This document shows, in pieces, positions 8,819 through 19,773 of a DNA stretch of 49,290 bases; the stretch's first letter is position 1, and each line of letters opens with the position of its first letter. A program made the position numbers and the translations under genes. The notes below the pieces were generated by a model that was given only the letters and a program-made list of their open reading frames with translations, was not told where the DNA came from and did not search any database. The stretch is from positions 1 through 49,290 of the forward strand of contig JALLAZ010000172.1 of NCBI GenBank assembly GCA_036939755.1, in the 5' to 3' direction. Origin of the DNA: Stephanodiscus triporus (taxonomy: Eukaryota; Bacillariophyta; Thalassiosirophyceae; Thalassiosirales; Thalassiosiraceae).

Positions 8819-11431
8819 CTATGCCACTTTTAGTTTCTCCTCGCTCGGGAGGTATCCGCTGTTGTTGATGCGTCTCTCATACAGGTCGGATATCACATCC
8901 TCATATGATTTGACAACAATGTGGCGGCGAATGGACATCTTGGGCGTGACCATGTTATTCGAGGCAGTGAAGGGTGCCACGAATGCGAAGGCGGCGGGGA
9001 CCTCGAACTTTTTGATGCCGTAACAATTCAGCTTGATTTCCGCGCCAATCAGGCCCTTCACTCTATCAGAGTTCACAAGGTCTTCCTCGGGGGTATTTGC
9101 CGGCATCCCCAACTCGGATCGGATGGCAACCCAGTCCGGCACGACGAGTGCCACATTGTACGGCCGATTGGCTCCGCAGACTACGACCTGACTAATGAAA
9201 CGGCTCATGCCGAGCGCCTCTTCAATCGGCGTGGGGCATACGTATTTCCCATTCTCGAGTTTATACTGCTCCTTGATCCGACCTGTGACCGAAATGAATC
9301 CATCACTGCCTAATTTGCCGAGGTCGCCGGTGTGGAATCTTCTCCGACGATGCAAACGAGGAGGGTGTTATACTGTGAGAAGTGTGCGATATGGCGAAAG
9401 TTACATATAAGCGAGCGCCGAACTTTGCAACGAGACTTACAGTCTTGATTTGCCATCGGGTGCGAGGGTGATGACCTCGTCCGTGGCTTCTGGATTGTTG
9501 TGGTAGCCCTTCATAACATTTGGGCCGCTGTCCGAGCGTGGAGCGGAACGCGAATAAGAAGAACCGTGAGACATCGCACAAATATAATAGAGGAGCGGAG
9601 TTGCGCTCTCCAACGGGGAGGGGGGAAGTACCTGCAGCAAATTTCGCCCTCCTCGCCGTGACCCAACGGATTCCCCTCCGAGTCGACGATCCAAACGGTA
9701 ACGCCGCTGACGACCTGCCCGACCGACCCCGCCTTGCGTCGGCTGAGGTTATTGAACGCTACGACCGGCGACGTCTCCGTGAGTCCGTACCCCTCGCAAA
9801 TGGGGATGCCGACGGCGTCCATGAAGTCGATTATCTCCCTAGGGCAGGCCGCGCCCGCCACGAAGCCCGCCCTCAACCTCCCACCGAACAGGGCCCGTAT
9901 CTTGGATAGTACGATCGCGTCGAGCGCCGCGTGCGCTAGTCGTTCGACGGGGCCGAGACGCGGGAACGGCGTGCCGTCGTCGCGAACTAGGCCGTTGCGG
10001 CGCGCGGCGTCGGCCCTGCCGAGCCGCAGGGCCGACCTCACGAGCGCGCGCCTCACGGGACGGGCGTCGTTCATGCCGTTGATCACGCCGTCGTGAACCC
10101 TCTTGTACAGGGCGGGGACTGCGTACAGGAGCGTCGGCTCGACGATGCGGAGATCCTCGAGGATGTGCGGCACGCCCCTGCATATCCCCATCGACGCTCC
10201 CTGGGACATTAGACACCACAGTTCGCACGTCTGGGAATAGGAAACGAAAGAATTAGCGCACGAGGACATTAAAAAAAAAACGGATATGTAGCGCCCGGAC
10301 CCGCGACGGAAGGACGGGCAATGGCAGGAACGACGCGCCTGATGTGCGTCGACGGCCGCCATTTATTGCATCCCTCACCTGTCCGTAGGAATGCGCCCAC
10401 GGGAGGAAGGCGAGGGACCTGTCGCCGGACATCGGGAAATCGTACGGACTCATGCCCATGTCCCGACATCCCTTGATGTTCGAGACCTGGTTGGAATGTA
10501 TCAGCTCCACCCCCTTGGGCTTGCCGGTGGTCCCGCTCGTGTATATCAGATTCGCGAGGTCGTCCGGCGACGGTCCCGCGAGCATCGCGGTGTTCCCGTC
10601 GTCGCAGTCGCCGTCCTCGAGCGTGGTCGTGCCCCGCTCGGATGCCGCGCGCGCCATCGCCCCGCGGAACGAATGCGCCGCGTCGGCCGGCGCGTCGAGG
10701 CACATCGCCTCCCGCACGCCCGGTGCGCATGGCATCGTCCCCCCCCTCGCCCTGCGGTACACGTCCTCCGTCGAGCAGAATAGGACCTCGCATCCCGAGT
10801 CGACGAGTATGTGACCCCAATCGTTCGGCGGCTGCATTTCGTACATGGGCACGAGGGCCGCGCTCAGGGAGTACGTCGCCGACGCGATTATCGCCCACTC
10901 TCGTCGGTTGTTGCTTATTATGCCGACCTTCGAATACGGCGCGACGCCGAGCTGATCGCGCAGGACGGACCTCGCCAGCGCGACGTCCCTGCCGAATTCG
11001 CCGTAGGTCGTCCACTCGAACCTCCCCCCCCCCGCCGCCGCCTTCGTCGTAGTAGTCGTCGTCGTCGCGTCCGACGTCGTCTTCGTAGTCTTCGTCGAGT
11101 CGCGGTCGTGGTCGTCGACGTCGACGTCGACGTAGGTCCCGAACAGCGGATTCGCCTCGTACGCGGACGTGGCATTCCGCACCAGCTCGTGGAGCGTGTC
11201 GAAGGGGAGATACCTCCCGTCGTCGATGTCGTCGATGTCGTCGATGTCGGAGTTGGCGGCGGCGCGACCGTCGCGACGCGTCGTCGTCGTCGTGCGGAAC
11301 GTCGCGACCCGCGTCCCGCGACGCGCGTCATTCGCCGCCGTCGCTGTGCGGAGGAGGCGATCGTCGCGTAGTAGGAGTCCCCTCCTGGGCAGGGCGCGGG
11401 CCAATCTCATCGCGGAGGTGAGGGCCGTCAT
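8819..11431 (-). CDS. Long-chain acyl-CoA synthetase (AMP-binding)
   Basis: Activates fatty acids to acyl-CoA through an acyl-adenylate. Four exons, read from splice consensus and frame: 11431-10379, 10230-9632, 9527-9441 and 9341-8819, summing to 2262 nt (753 aa). Introns begin GTGAGG, GTACTT and GTAAGT. Motifs in order: YGEFGRDVALARSVLRDQLG, the ATP-binding LIYTSGTTGKPKGV, FLPWAHSYGQ across the first junction, AVPALYKRVHDGV, CEGYGLTETSPVVAFNN, GPNVMKGYHNNPEAT, FHTGDLGKLGSDGFISVTGR, KEQYKLENGKYVCPTPIEE. This order and length are typical of eukaryotic LACS. The N-terminus (MTALTSAMRLARALPRRG) is Arg-rich and lacks acidic residues, so mitochondrial or other organelle targeting is possible. No PTS1 is present (ends KLKVA). 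The acceptor of the last exon could also be 3 bases downstream (9338). An Asp/Thr repeat lies near residues 75-130. Confidence 0.92.
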
Positions 11432-12130
11432 GCCTTTATATCGTGTATTAGGAAGATATTCTCGGGTTATTGGACTTTCTTTGGAGAGAGAGAGTGATGT
11501 ACAAGGCAAGGCCGAGAACATGAATGGCATTGCATTTTCCTTTCGAAAAAAAGAGTATGGTAAAACAAAATCATGGCGGTGTGGGTGTCAGAATTCTTTG
11601 GCGAGATTCTCGATGAGCGAGCGTTAAGAGGGTCTTTCGCCGAATGGCGTCAAAGGTGGCGGGAAAAAGTGATGGACTGAAGACGTCACGAAACGCGCGA
11701 ACGAGGTACTCTACCTAGCTTCTCACGTGTTCGCGACCCGCTTTGTTCGTTCGTTGGGAAACAGATGTCATTGTCTCATTCGACAATGGAACGACACCAA
11801 AATGCCTAATAGTATTATTAATTCATGTCTAAACCAGCTGATACGGTCAAGAACCATCTGCGAATTCAAGTGGTCCACCACGTCGTCAACACAACAGGAC
11901 CCCGGACAAAACGCCGCCACGCAAACAACACGAGCACCAGATGATGTTGACAATGAAACAGGTGACAAAGAATGCAAGCCAGTTGGCTGGGGTTGTTGCA
12001 TCTGTTGCGAAGAACCATAAAACTATTATTGACCATATAATATTATTGAAATAGCACTCCAAACAGTTACATACTTTTCTATTCACCGATATTAAGAGAG
12101 AGAGCGCCATCGAATCTTGTGAATAAAATA
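11432..12130. other. Divergent intergenic region between LACS and bHLH-PAS genes
   Basis: About 700 bases that must hold the promoters of both flanking genes. A 97-codon plus-strand ORF (11727-12020, ending PVGWGCCICCEEP) starts with ATG, but I see no homology or codon character to support it. An AGAGAGAGAG stretch lies near 11485 and another (AAGAGAGAGAGCG) at about 12093, 30-40 bases before the bHLH-PAS start. Confidence 0.4.
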
Positions 12131-15100
12131 ATGGACTTACCAGACGAGGAAGACTACTTTGATCCTTCCCTGGTGATGAACTGGGAGGACGAATGCGGCG
12201 GCGGCGGCGAAAGTAGGTCGTCGTATTCCTTCTCGTCCACTAACGATGACGGTTGTGGCTGTAACGACCAAGTCAATCCTTCGTCGGTTCCCGTTCGACA
12301 GCAGCCTCGTCCATCCGACGAGATCTCGTCATCGTCGTCGAGCGGCGTCCCCATCGCGGATGCCCTGGCGGCGGCGACGGCATCAACGGCCGCGGCGGAG
12401 GTGGCGACGCCCTCGTCGTCGGACGCGATGATGACCATGATCGAGTCGTACTTCCCGAGCGGCCAGGGCGGGGGGGGGTCCCTCTACGGGACCGGCGTGG
12501 TGGGCGGCAACCACCCCCTCGCGATGACCTCCATGGCCAGCTGTTCGCCCCTGGACCCTGTCACCGCCGCCTCCGCCATGGGACAACCGTCCGCGCCGTC
12601 CGCCGCCCTCCTCCCTCCCATGTACGCGATGATGCCCCCCAACAACAGTGGGGGTGGAGGCGCGCACGCGCACCAGCAGCAGCAGCAGCAGCAAAAACAA
12701 CATCGACATCAACAAGGCTCCATGCCGATGAACAATAAGGGCCCGGGGACGGGGGGGAGCTGGTCGATGGCTCAGTATCTTCCTCCGCTGTTGTTGTCAG
12801 GCACTGGCAGTGGCAATGGCAACCCGAATCCCATGTTGTTCAACAACAACAACAACACCAACAACAACGTCGGCGGCGAGAGTTTTTTCGCCTCAATCAT
12901 CAATGGAAATGTCGGCGGTTGCGGTGGAGTTGCGAACGGTAACACGACGGTCGATGGCAACCCTACCCTATCCAACATCAACATAAACAACAACAATCAC
13001 CGCCACGAGAGCAACCACTCCACTTCCGCGACTGCATCCAGCCAATTACTGACCAGCGCACAACAACAAATCAATGCCGCCCAGGATTTATTCGCCAGCC
13101 ACCTTCATCAGCTTACCTCCAACTTCCAAGCATCGCACAATGGTAACGACAACGCCTGCAGAAATAGCTTTGGGATGACGACGACCTTGCCTCTGCACGT
13201 GGCGGCACAGCATCCGCAGCCGCAGCAGCATCATCATTACGGCATCACAGTGAATGGGTTTCATCCTCAGGTGAATGCCCTGGCGAATAACGTCCTGCCG
13301 CTGTTGGGTGGCGTTTGCAGTTTTGGCGGTTCGATGCATCAGAATATTCAGCTTCAGCAGCAGCAGCAGCAGCAGCAGCAACCTGCAGTAACTGCCTCTG
13401 GTGCCGATCAACACCCGCGGATAGAGGTAGGCGGGATTGCCGGCACGGCCGCCAAGAGCGATGCCGTCGGCAACTGTCCCTCATCCGGCAGTAGCAGCAA
13501 TGCCGCCATCCCCCTCGAGGCTGCCATCCCCGGAAGTGGCCAGCTAAGCGCGAGCGCGCTCGCCATCGCCGCCGCCGCGAACGACAACATACGCATCAGA
13601 GAAAATGCCGACATGCCGATGATGATGGGGTTGATGCACGCGCGGAACTCCCGCGAGCGTAACGAACGGGAGCAGATCCGCGCGAAGAAGATCACACAGC
13701 TGATAACGGATTTGCGCAGCGAGATGCAGGGTGGCGGGTGGAGGATGGAGATGAAGAGCAAGTATCAAGTCCTGAGCCAGTTGAGTGTATTTTGTTTATT
13801 GCGATCTATTTCGCGTCGTGTGCTGCCCTCTGTCCCCGTGTGGCTTTTACACACCCCTATGGTAGTTGTTCGATATATATTTCTCCTGCTCACGCATGTA
13901 CTTTTGATTTTATACTCATATCGTTATCATGCTCCCAATCACCGCCCAGGTGCCGAGACTACATGGATTACCTCAAACGATACCACAAGACCAAAGAGGC
14001 CGACATCGCAAAAATCAAGAAAGTCTTCGAGGAACAACAGCAACAACAGAAGGCCATGGCAATGACGAATGCCCAGTCAAACAACGATCCCGAGAGCATC
14101 ATATCGAGCGTCGCCAATTCGACATCACGTAGTTCAGTTCGGAGGGACGCCGAGCTCAACGTCAACGAGGAGGACGACGAGAACAGTAATGGCAGCAGAC
14201 CAGCATCAATTGCAGATAATCAAGGAGATACTGACGAGATAAAGAAGAGGAGAATTCAGCACCAGAAGAGGAAGAGGGTGACTCTGTATGATGATCCACA
14301 GGCTAACAATGCGTTGGCACCGTCTCAAGAACAGCCATCGAACAAGAAGCCACTCGTTTATTCTTCCTCGATGGGGGATATTTTAAAGATTGGTAGAGGG
14401 GATGATGAAGGAGTGGGAGAAGTATTAGGAGAAGAGCAGCAATCATGCGCCGACATGTCTAGCATTAGTAAGGACGATGATGTGAATATGGGCAACGACA
14501 GTAGTACTCCGGGTGGTAGAAGCATCTACTTCAACAAGGTCAACTCGAACATGTCCGACATGACCTATAGCAATCAGGGAGAGGCGGGAGAGCAGGGCGA
14601 AGACTCCGCAAGCAGCGTGTCCTCCACCGCAGCTGTGGTGAGAGGCCTGGGCAGCTCGCAGCTCAAGGGTCACAGCCGATGTCATCAAAGTGATCAGATC
14701 GATTGTAACCCGCCCTTAGCAAGCGAAGGGAACGACAACAAAAATGTTAATCCCGTAAAGGAAATTAATGTTTGCTCCATCACGACTGCCAACACCAGCC
14801 AGCACAAGAAGAAAAGGCATGGTTTTCATTACGATTACAGGGAGGTGTTCCTGAAGAGTAACGTCCCGCAGTTCATTGCCACGCTTTCCGGTAGGATCGT
14901 TGTGTGTGAGTAACAACCTTTAATTTGATTCTTGCGTAAGCCTTTATTCGTCTCACACCTACGACATTGTCTCTGCGCAACACGTAACGACAGGGAACGA
15001 TGTTTTCTTACTTGCTACCGGCCTGAGCGAGAGAGATGCCAAGCGCCTTACCATATTCAGCATGGTGCAGTCTTGTCAGCTATCAAAGCTGTACAAGATG

Positions 15101-15490
15101 GTGGCTAGGGCATTGGCCGAGACGAGCATAACTTCCAATTCTGCTACTGACGCCAAGGATGGTCCTACTTCACTCGTGGATTGCGCAACGCGGACAGCGA
15201 ACAAAGAGGAATGGCAGTCCATCACGCTCATATGCACACCCTTCTCTTCCAGCAACAAGACCAACGGATCGAAGTTCGTGCGAAGGGGACCGAAGACCAC
15301 GGCAACGAATGCCACGCAACAGCCGAACCCGCTGTACATAAACGTGGCGCTGATGGATGATGAAAATCGCGATCAACGTTGTTTCCACTGCGTGTTGACT
15401 GATTGTCCGGGTTCCAACGGAAAGTTGGGCTGCGTCACTCCTGAGTTGTTCGCAACGCTTTTCGCCACCAAGAAGACGGTGGTGGCCTAA
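12131..15490 (+). CDS. bHLH-PAS transcription factor, RITMO1/bHLH1-like
   Basis: Three exons (12131-13779, 13950-14905, 14994-15490), 3102 nt, 1033 aa, joined in frame. The N-terminal ~490 residues are low-complexity (poly-Gln, Asn, Gly, Ala). The basic region and first helix read RNSRERNEREQIRAKKITQL. Helix 2 (MKSKYQVLSQ-CRDYMDYLKR) spans intron 1 with the junction inside a Gln codon. A Gln-rich linker (EEQQQQQK), an acidic linker and a KKRRIQHQKRKR basic stretch follow. A PAS-type domain starts at YREVFLKSNVPQFIATLSGR, crosses intron 2 (..RIVV-WNDVFLLATGLSERD) and continues to the stop. The bHLH-then-PAS order is known in diatoms from RITMO1, a regulator of daily rhythms in Phaeodactylum, and that role is inference here. 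The start is the ATG at 12131 (MDLPDEEDYFDPS). Confidence 0.88.
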
Positions 15491-15718
15491 TGCTTCTTAA
15501 ATAGAGGATTCAGTAATGGGAAGCTTGTTCAAGTTTCTCCTTTCACAAGGTAATATATTATTAAAAAGAAAATGTGACAGACTTAGATTGGAAGGAGAAA
15601 GAGGAGGAGGAAAATGTGGACTTCTTCGTCCATCGCCGCATCTCAAGGCCACCATGTCGTCTGCTTGTGATAAAGTGGAGGTTTCCATGGCCGAAAACCA
15701 TTTAACTATTAAACTGAT

Positions 15719-15883
15719 TGTCCTATCTTCGAATAGAGATCAGGACTAGACTTAATATTGCTGATAAAAAGATGATTGACAATAAAAAAAGTGATCTTTA
15801 ATCGTTACTGATAAATGTGAAAACAAATAAAACTGTAGTCCGCATTTAAATAAATAAAACCCGATAAACCTTGATATTGAGCA
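15719..15883 (-). repeat. LTR-like direct repeat, copy B
   Basis: Minus-strand sequence from TGCTCAATATCA (15883) to ATAGGACA (15719), about 165 bases. It is a diverged copy of the repeat at 16762-16888. Shared blocks include TTTTATTTATTTAAATG, GTC..GTC, GATCTCTA and ATAGGACA. The TG..CA ends and the preceding purine tract GGGGGAGGATATCCTA fit an LTR with its polypurine primer. The repeat is too decayed to define a family. Confidence 0.5.
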
Positions 15884-16679
15884 TAGGATATCCTCCCCCA
15901 TGGAATTTGTGAGTGTAATCAAAGAATTCTATCGATTCTATGATCAATCTTCTTGTGGATAGTAGGGAGCTATGTGCGTTTACTTGTCCTGTAGTTTTCG
16001 AGTACTTGTGTGCATTTGCGGTTTTGACTGCCTTGGAATGAATTGTCTCGAAGGACTTCGAACCTGATCGATCTATCTGTGTCTCTCGCTGTGCTGTGAA
16101 ATGTGGACGGGTGCATCCTGAATGATGGATGTCTAACTTGTTGGGTGTGGTAGTATTGCCTTGGGTGTTGTTCTCAGAGACTGTGCTTTCTTCTTCAGTG
16201 CTGCTCATGTTGGAACTAGTTGTTATTCCGTAATCAGAGACTGTGCTTTCTTCTTCAGTGCGGCTCCTGGTGGAATTGTTGGAGACTGTGCTTTCTTCTG
16301 TAGTGCGGCTCCTTGTGGAATTCTCGGAGACTGTGCTTTCTTCTGTAGTGCGGCTCCTATCCGATTTGTACATTCTTACCACTTGAACTTTGTCGTGTTG
16401 TCCTTTCATTGTTGCACGATGAGCTGATCTTGTTTCCTTGAATTTCAGGATTGGACTTGATTCCTCCCGGCTGTTTTCTTCGCAATCGTCAATGGATTCT
16501 TTCACGTCTCGCCGATTTTGAGGATGTGATTTCTCGTCACAGCTGATTGTTGACTCCTTGTAACAGTCGTTGTAGCCTTGTGACTTGCTGCCTTTCGGCT
16601 TTTCGTTTGAGCTTCGATTCAACATCGAAGAAAGGAGAGTCATCTCCCGCCAGACCTGACCTGCTATTGCTTGGTTCAA
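15846..16679 (-). CDS. Unknown protein with four TEESTVSENST-type repeats, between LTR-like repeats
   Basis: A 277-residue open frame with no recognised domain. Residues ~110-175 carry four imperfect copies of a unit such as RSRTTEESTVSENST (variants SNNST, EEESTVSDYG). The DNA shows the matching 45-54 bp repeat at about 16170-16360. Lys, Ser, Glu and Asn are enriched, and there are no membrane segments. Its 3' end runs into LTR-like repeat copy B, and its start lies just inside copy A on the other side. It therefore sits where the internal region of a small LTR element would be. It could be a captured or element-encoded ORF, or a degraded gag. No function is proposed. Confidence 0.4.
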   Translation of the reverse strand: MNQAIAGQVWREMTLLSSMLNRSSNEKPKGSKSQGYNDCYKESTISCDEKSHPQNRRDVKESIDDCEENSREESSPILKFKETRSAHRATMKGQHDKVQVVRMYKSDRSRTTEESTVSENSTRSRTTEESTVSNNSTRSRTEEESTVSDYGITTSSNMSSTEEESTVSENNTQGNTTTPNKLDIHHSGCTRPHFTAQRETQIDRSGSKSFETIHSKAVKTANAHKYSKTTGQVNAHSSLLSTRRLIIESIEFFDYTHKFHGGGYPMLNIKVYRVLFI

Positions 16680-16761
16680 ACGCGTCTGGCTTCTTCGTGT
16701 TATTCAAGAATACTCATAACAAAAGTCTTACCCCTTAAGACTTTAGTTATTTTGATCAAAA

Positions 16762-16888
16762 TGTCCTATTTTCTAGTAGAGATCTAGGACGACTTGACTT
16801 TAATTTATGATAAAAAGAATTGTGTGCTTAGAATAATCCTTTGTCCACATTTAAATAAATAAAATCGGATAAAACCTGATATTGAGCA
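16762..16888 (-). repeat. LTR-like direct repeat, copy A
   Basis: Minus-strand sequence from TGCTCAATATCA (16888) to ATAGGACA (16762), 127 bases, preceded directly by the purine tract GGGGGAGGATT. It follows the end of the Ty3/gypsy integrase relic, where a 3' LTR is expected. The paired copy is at 15719-15883. The copies differ by many substitutions and a ~38-base length difference, so both are old. Confidence 0.5.
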
Positions 16889-16946
16889 AATCCTCCCCCA
16901 TGGAGTTTGAGAATTGAAAATGCAAGCGTATCAATAATAGGATTGA

Positions 16947-17510
16947 TTACTGTTCACGTTGGATGTAGGGGGTGATCCACCGGATACTTACGATATCCAC
17001 GTATGCACCACACTGAATCTTGACAGTGACGTTTGCAAACATCTCAGTGATGGTAAAGGGGCCTCGACTGTACGTCGAGGGTGAATTTTTACCCCTGCTG
17101 CACCATTCGTACGGCTTGAGTACAAGGAGAACTTTGTCTCTGACCTTGTACTCATGTACCAAATGCTTTTTGTTCTCCTTAGCGTTGTTCTCCTGCACTA
17201 GTTTGAGACCTAGTGCTTTGATGCGCTCCCAATCAATCAACACCTTCTGGAAAAAAATCAGATTGTACCCAAATGCTAGCTGTGCCGGCGAGTATATTCC
17301 TCTGGCCAGTGATGCTGCACGAAGTGCAAAAGCACATGTTTGAATCAGCGTGTCAACGTTGTTGCTCCACAGAGTTTCCTCCAAGAGTGCGTGGATGTGT
17401 TTGACTACTGCGTTGGCCATTAAATTTTTGATTGTTGTTGGTTTGCTCTCAATGCCGTAGCTGTCAAGTAACTCTTTGGATATTCTGCCGCCCCAAAGTA
17501 CGAATTCGCA
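16947..17510 (-). pseudogene. Ty3/gypsy integrase C-terminal fragment
   Basis: The minus frame reads EFVLWGGRISKELLDSYGI then SKPTTIKNLMANAVVKHIH. In Ty3/gypsy integrases this matches the end of the catalytic core, with the YGI..KPTT..NPQANA-type motif degraded at Pro and Gln. SPAQLAFG, then KVRDKVLLV, RGPFTITEMFANVTVKIQ and IRWITPYI follow, which is the usual integrase tail. The frame stops at 16947. Upstream of about 17515 the reading is blocked by a stop, and the rest of the polyprotein (protease, RT, RNase H, integrase N-terminus) is missing. This is a truncated relic. It is followed by LTR-like repeat copy A. The piggyBac-like unit lies on its truncated side. Confidence 0.75.
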
Positions 17511-17520
17511 CCTAGAGGTT
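17496..17520. repeat. 25-bp imperfect direct repeat, left copy, flanking the piggyBac unit
   Basis: AAGTACGAATTCGCACCTAG.. at 17496-17520 matches 19956-19980 in the same orientation at 21 of 25 positions. The two copies are exactly 2460 bases apart and enclose the transposase gene. The left copy lies at the truncated end of the gypsy integrase frame. Confidence 0.6.
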
Positions 17521-17713
17521 AGGTATAAAGAAAGGGGTCATCCACCCACTCTCCGAAGCTGAAAAACAGGGTTTAGCACCCCAAGACATAGTCCCACTCA
17601 AGTCGCGCGCAAAAAACCGCATCCAAAAAGCAGCTCGAGAGCCTGAGATCGGTAACTAGAGGCCATTGTTAGGTAAAAATTACAAGTACTAATTAGTACC
17701 ACACTATAATCAA

Positions 17714-19773
17714 CTAATTGAGGGCATTAACATGTAATGCATGGCATGCCACGCATAGGGGAGTTGCAGGGTCACATGAGCAGTAGGTCCGAGCCTTTTT
17801 TTCGCCACAACCATTGCATCGATGACGGACATAATCCGTATTTGTCTTATTGAACTTGCGCGTGTACGGGTTCCACGATCCATCCGTGATACCGCGCCTT
17901 AACAGCCTGTGTTCAACATTACTCTGGCGCCTGGTGCGCCTGGGAACCACTACAGGAGCCACTTCAACTCCGATTGTATTCGTGAGCATCTGTTCGGCCA
18001 GTTTCCGGCGAAATTGTAGTTGTGGCGTTGTCGGTTCGCCTTTTCCCCGAGCCCGAGACTGCACAGCGTTCACCTCTGCGATGGAGCAAATGAACGTAAA
18101 CTGGCGCATCGGCCACCATTTTGTGAGCCAAACCTCCTCTAGTCCAATAGGATCATGACGTCGATTATTTACGTCATCAACCCAATGCTTCGCTCGGGAG
18201 TAGCGGCTGAATGGCTCCGAATATTTGAACGTTTTCCAGGAGCCGTCGACAAGGAGCCGTCGACCTTCCGGTAGGTTGGGTGGTCCTGGATTTCGTCCAA
18301 CATGCCGTGCGTCGACATGATCTTCGACACCCAATCCGCATCCCTGCAGCAATGGACGAGGAAGCGAGTATTATCATGCATCTGAACGAGGGTCTCACAA
18401 TGGCCCAGCGGAGCATCCTTGAGATGCTCATCGATGTGGTCGCCCGGAACCCCCTTCGGCCAGTGCCCCCGCTTCTTCGCGTACGACTGAAAATGCACTC
18501 CCTTTTTGTCGCACGCAATGATCCCGTCACGAACGCTGAAGCCGGCATCCCCCACCACAACCTTCCCCGTGCCATGCAGTGGCTTGGTCATCTCGACCAT
18601 TGTCTTGCACGTCTTCGTCATCCGATCGTACTCCGATGGGAACGCCCACGAGCCATCCGCCTTCTTCGGCCGGTCTTTCCCTTCGACCAACTTAATCCGA
18701 AACATTATCGCCTTGCCACCATCTCCGTCGGCAATTGTGTGGTACTCATTCCCAAAGGGATGAGGCTTGCGGGGCACGACCATAAATCCAGGGCAGTACT
18801 TACTCAACCACGAGCTCATCGACTCGTCCAGACAGCTGATCCACGACGCGACGTAGTTTCGATCGTAATGATCGTTGAACGCGTCCAACATTTCCCTGAC
18901 TTCATGGAACCGGTCCACAAAACCATGGGATGCCACCGTTGGTGGTGGTTTTTCGGTGAAACGGATGTGGCTCGTTATGTCGGTGAAACGATTTCGTGTC
19001 ATGAACTCGTTCAGCCGGAAGGGTGCACCCGAAAACAAGCTCACGGGCCTCTGCGACCACCACTCGTCACGATCGTCGATCCCCTGGAAACATGCCATGA
19101 AGAAGTGGCATCCAAGCCACTTGTAGAACTCATGCATGGTCAAGTGGGGAAACAAATTAACGTTGGTGGCGGGGAGGATGACTTCGGCGACAAAATCGTC
19201 GGGGAAACACATGCGGAAGAGATCCAACTCGGATTTCTCCGCTATCTCGTCCCAACGAGCGTTCGTCCACCGGCCCGGACCGTCAACGATGCTGTTGTTT
19301 GCCCGCCGAGGGCAAAATGTTGGGATGGTATATTCATACCGCATGCCCTCTGGGTCGGCAGGGGCGGGTTCAGCATCCTCTGGGAGGGGCTCGTTGTCGT
19401 CGTCCACCTCTATTCCCTCCGCACGAAGTTGCTCGATCTCCTCACGAAGTCCTGCGCCGCCGAATACGTTTGGCACAACATTTCGACCTGAGGCACGCTC
19501 CCCATCAACAGGGGGCGGGGGGATTGGATTCCCCATGGCCGCCTCGCTTTCAAATACAGTCTGGGGGTCAACATTGACCTGGAAATTCTTCTTTACAATG
19601 TGAAAAGTAACCCCATCACCAAACTCCGGAATCGTCACGAGATAGCACATTTGCTGCCTCCGGCCAACCATCCTCTCCCCCTCCCCAGTGATCACAGCAC
19701 CAGTGATGCGATGCCGCGTTTCGGAGGGCCATCGCTCGCGTATCCTCTCCCCAGGATGGAAGAATCTTGCCAT
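17714..19773 (-). pseudogene. piggyBac-type (DDE_Tnp_1_7) transposase, frameshifted
   Basis: Reading from the ATG at 19773, 534 residues carry the piggyBac core: LPATNVNLFPHLTMHEFYKW, RNRFTDITSHIRF, the first catalytic Asp in SCLDESMSSWLSKYCPG (about residue 316), PHPFGNEYHTIADGDGGKA and the second Asp region VVVGDAGFSVRDGI (about 406). At 18240-18264 GAGCCGTCGAC is present twice, 14 bases apart. This duplication shifts the frame, and the domain continues in the next frame as RAKHWVDDVNNRRHDP..TKWWPMRQF with the third Asp. It ends in a Cys-rich finger (HRCNGCGEKKARTYCSCDP..CVACHALH), which is usual for piggyBac C-termini. The enzyme family cuts and pastes at TTAA. The gene is probably inactive, as no other break is seen. 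I could not find convincing terminal inverted repeats. Confidence 0.85.

Noticed and set aside
11727..12020. 97-codon plus-strand ORF with a Cys-rich end
   Set aside because: It starts with ATG in a promoter-sized gap but has no homology, repeats or codon bias that I can recognise. Kept only as a note in the intergenic entry.
17686..17699. Perfect 14-bp palindrome GTACTAATTAGTAC beside the transposase stop
   Set aside because: Considered as a terminal repeat or terminator for the piggyBac unit, but no partner at the other end was found and short AT-rich palindromes are common.
18280..19491. 403-codon plus-strand ORF
   Set aside because: It lies antisense to the transposase, whose conserved motifs show that the minus strand is the coding strand. 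The plus peptide has no recognisable domain.
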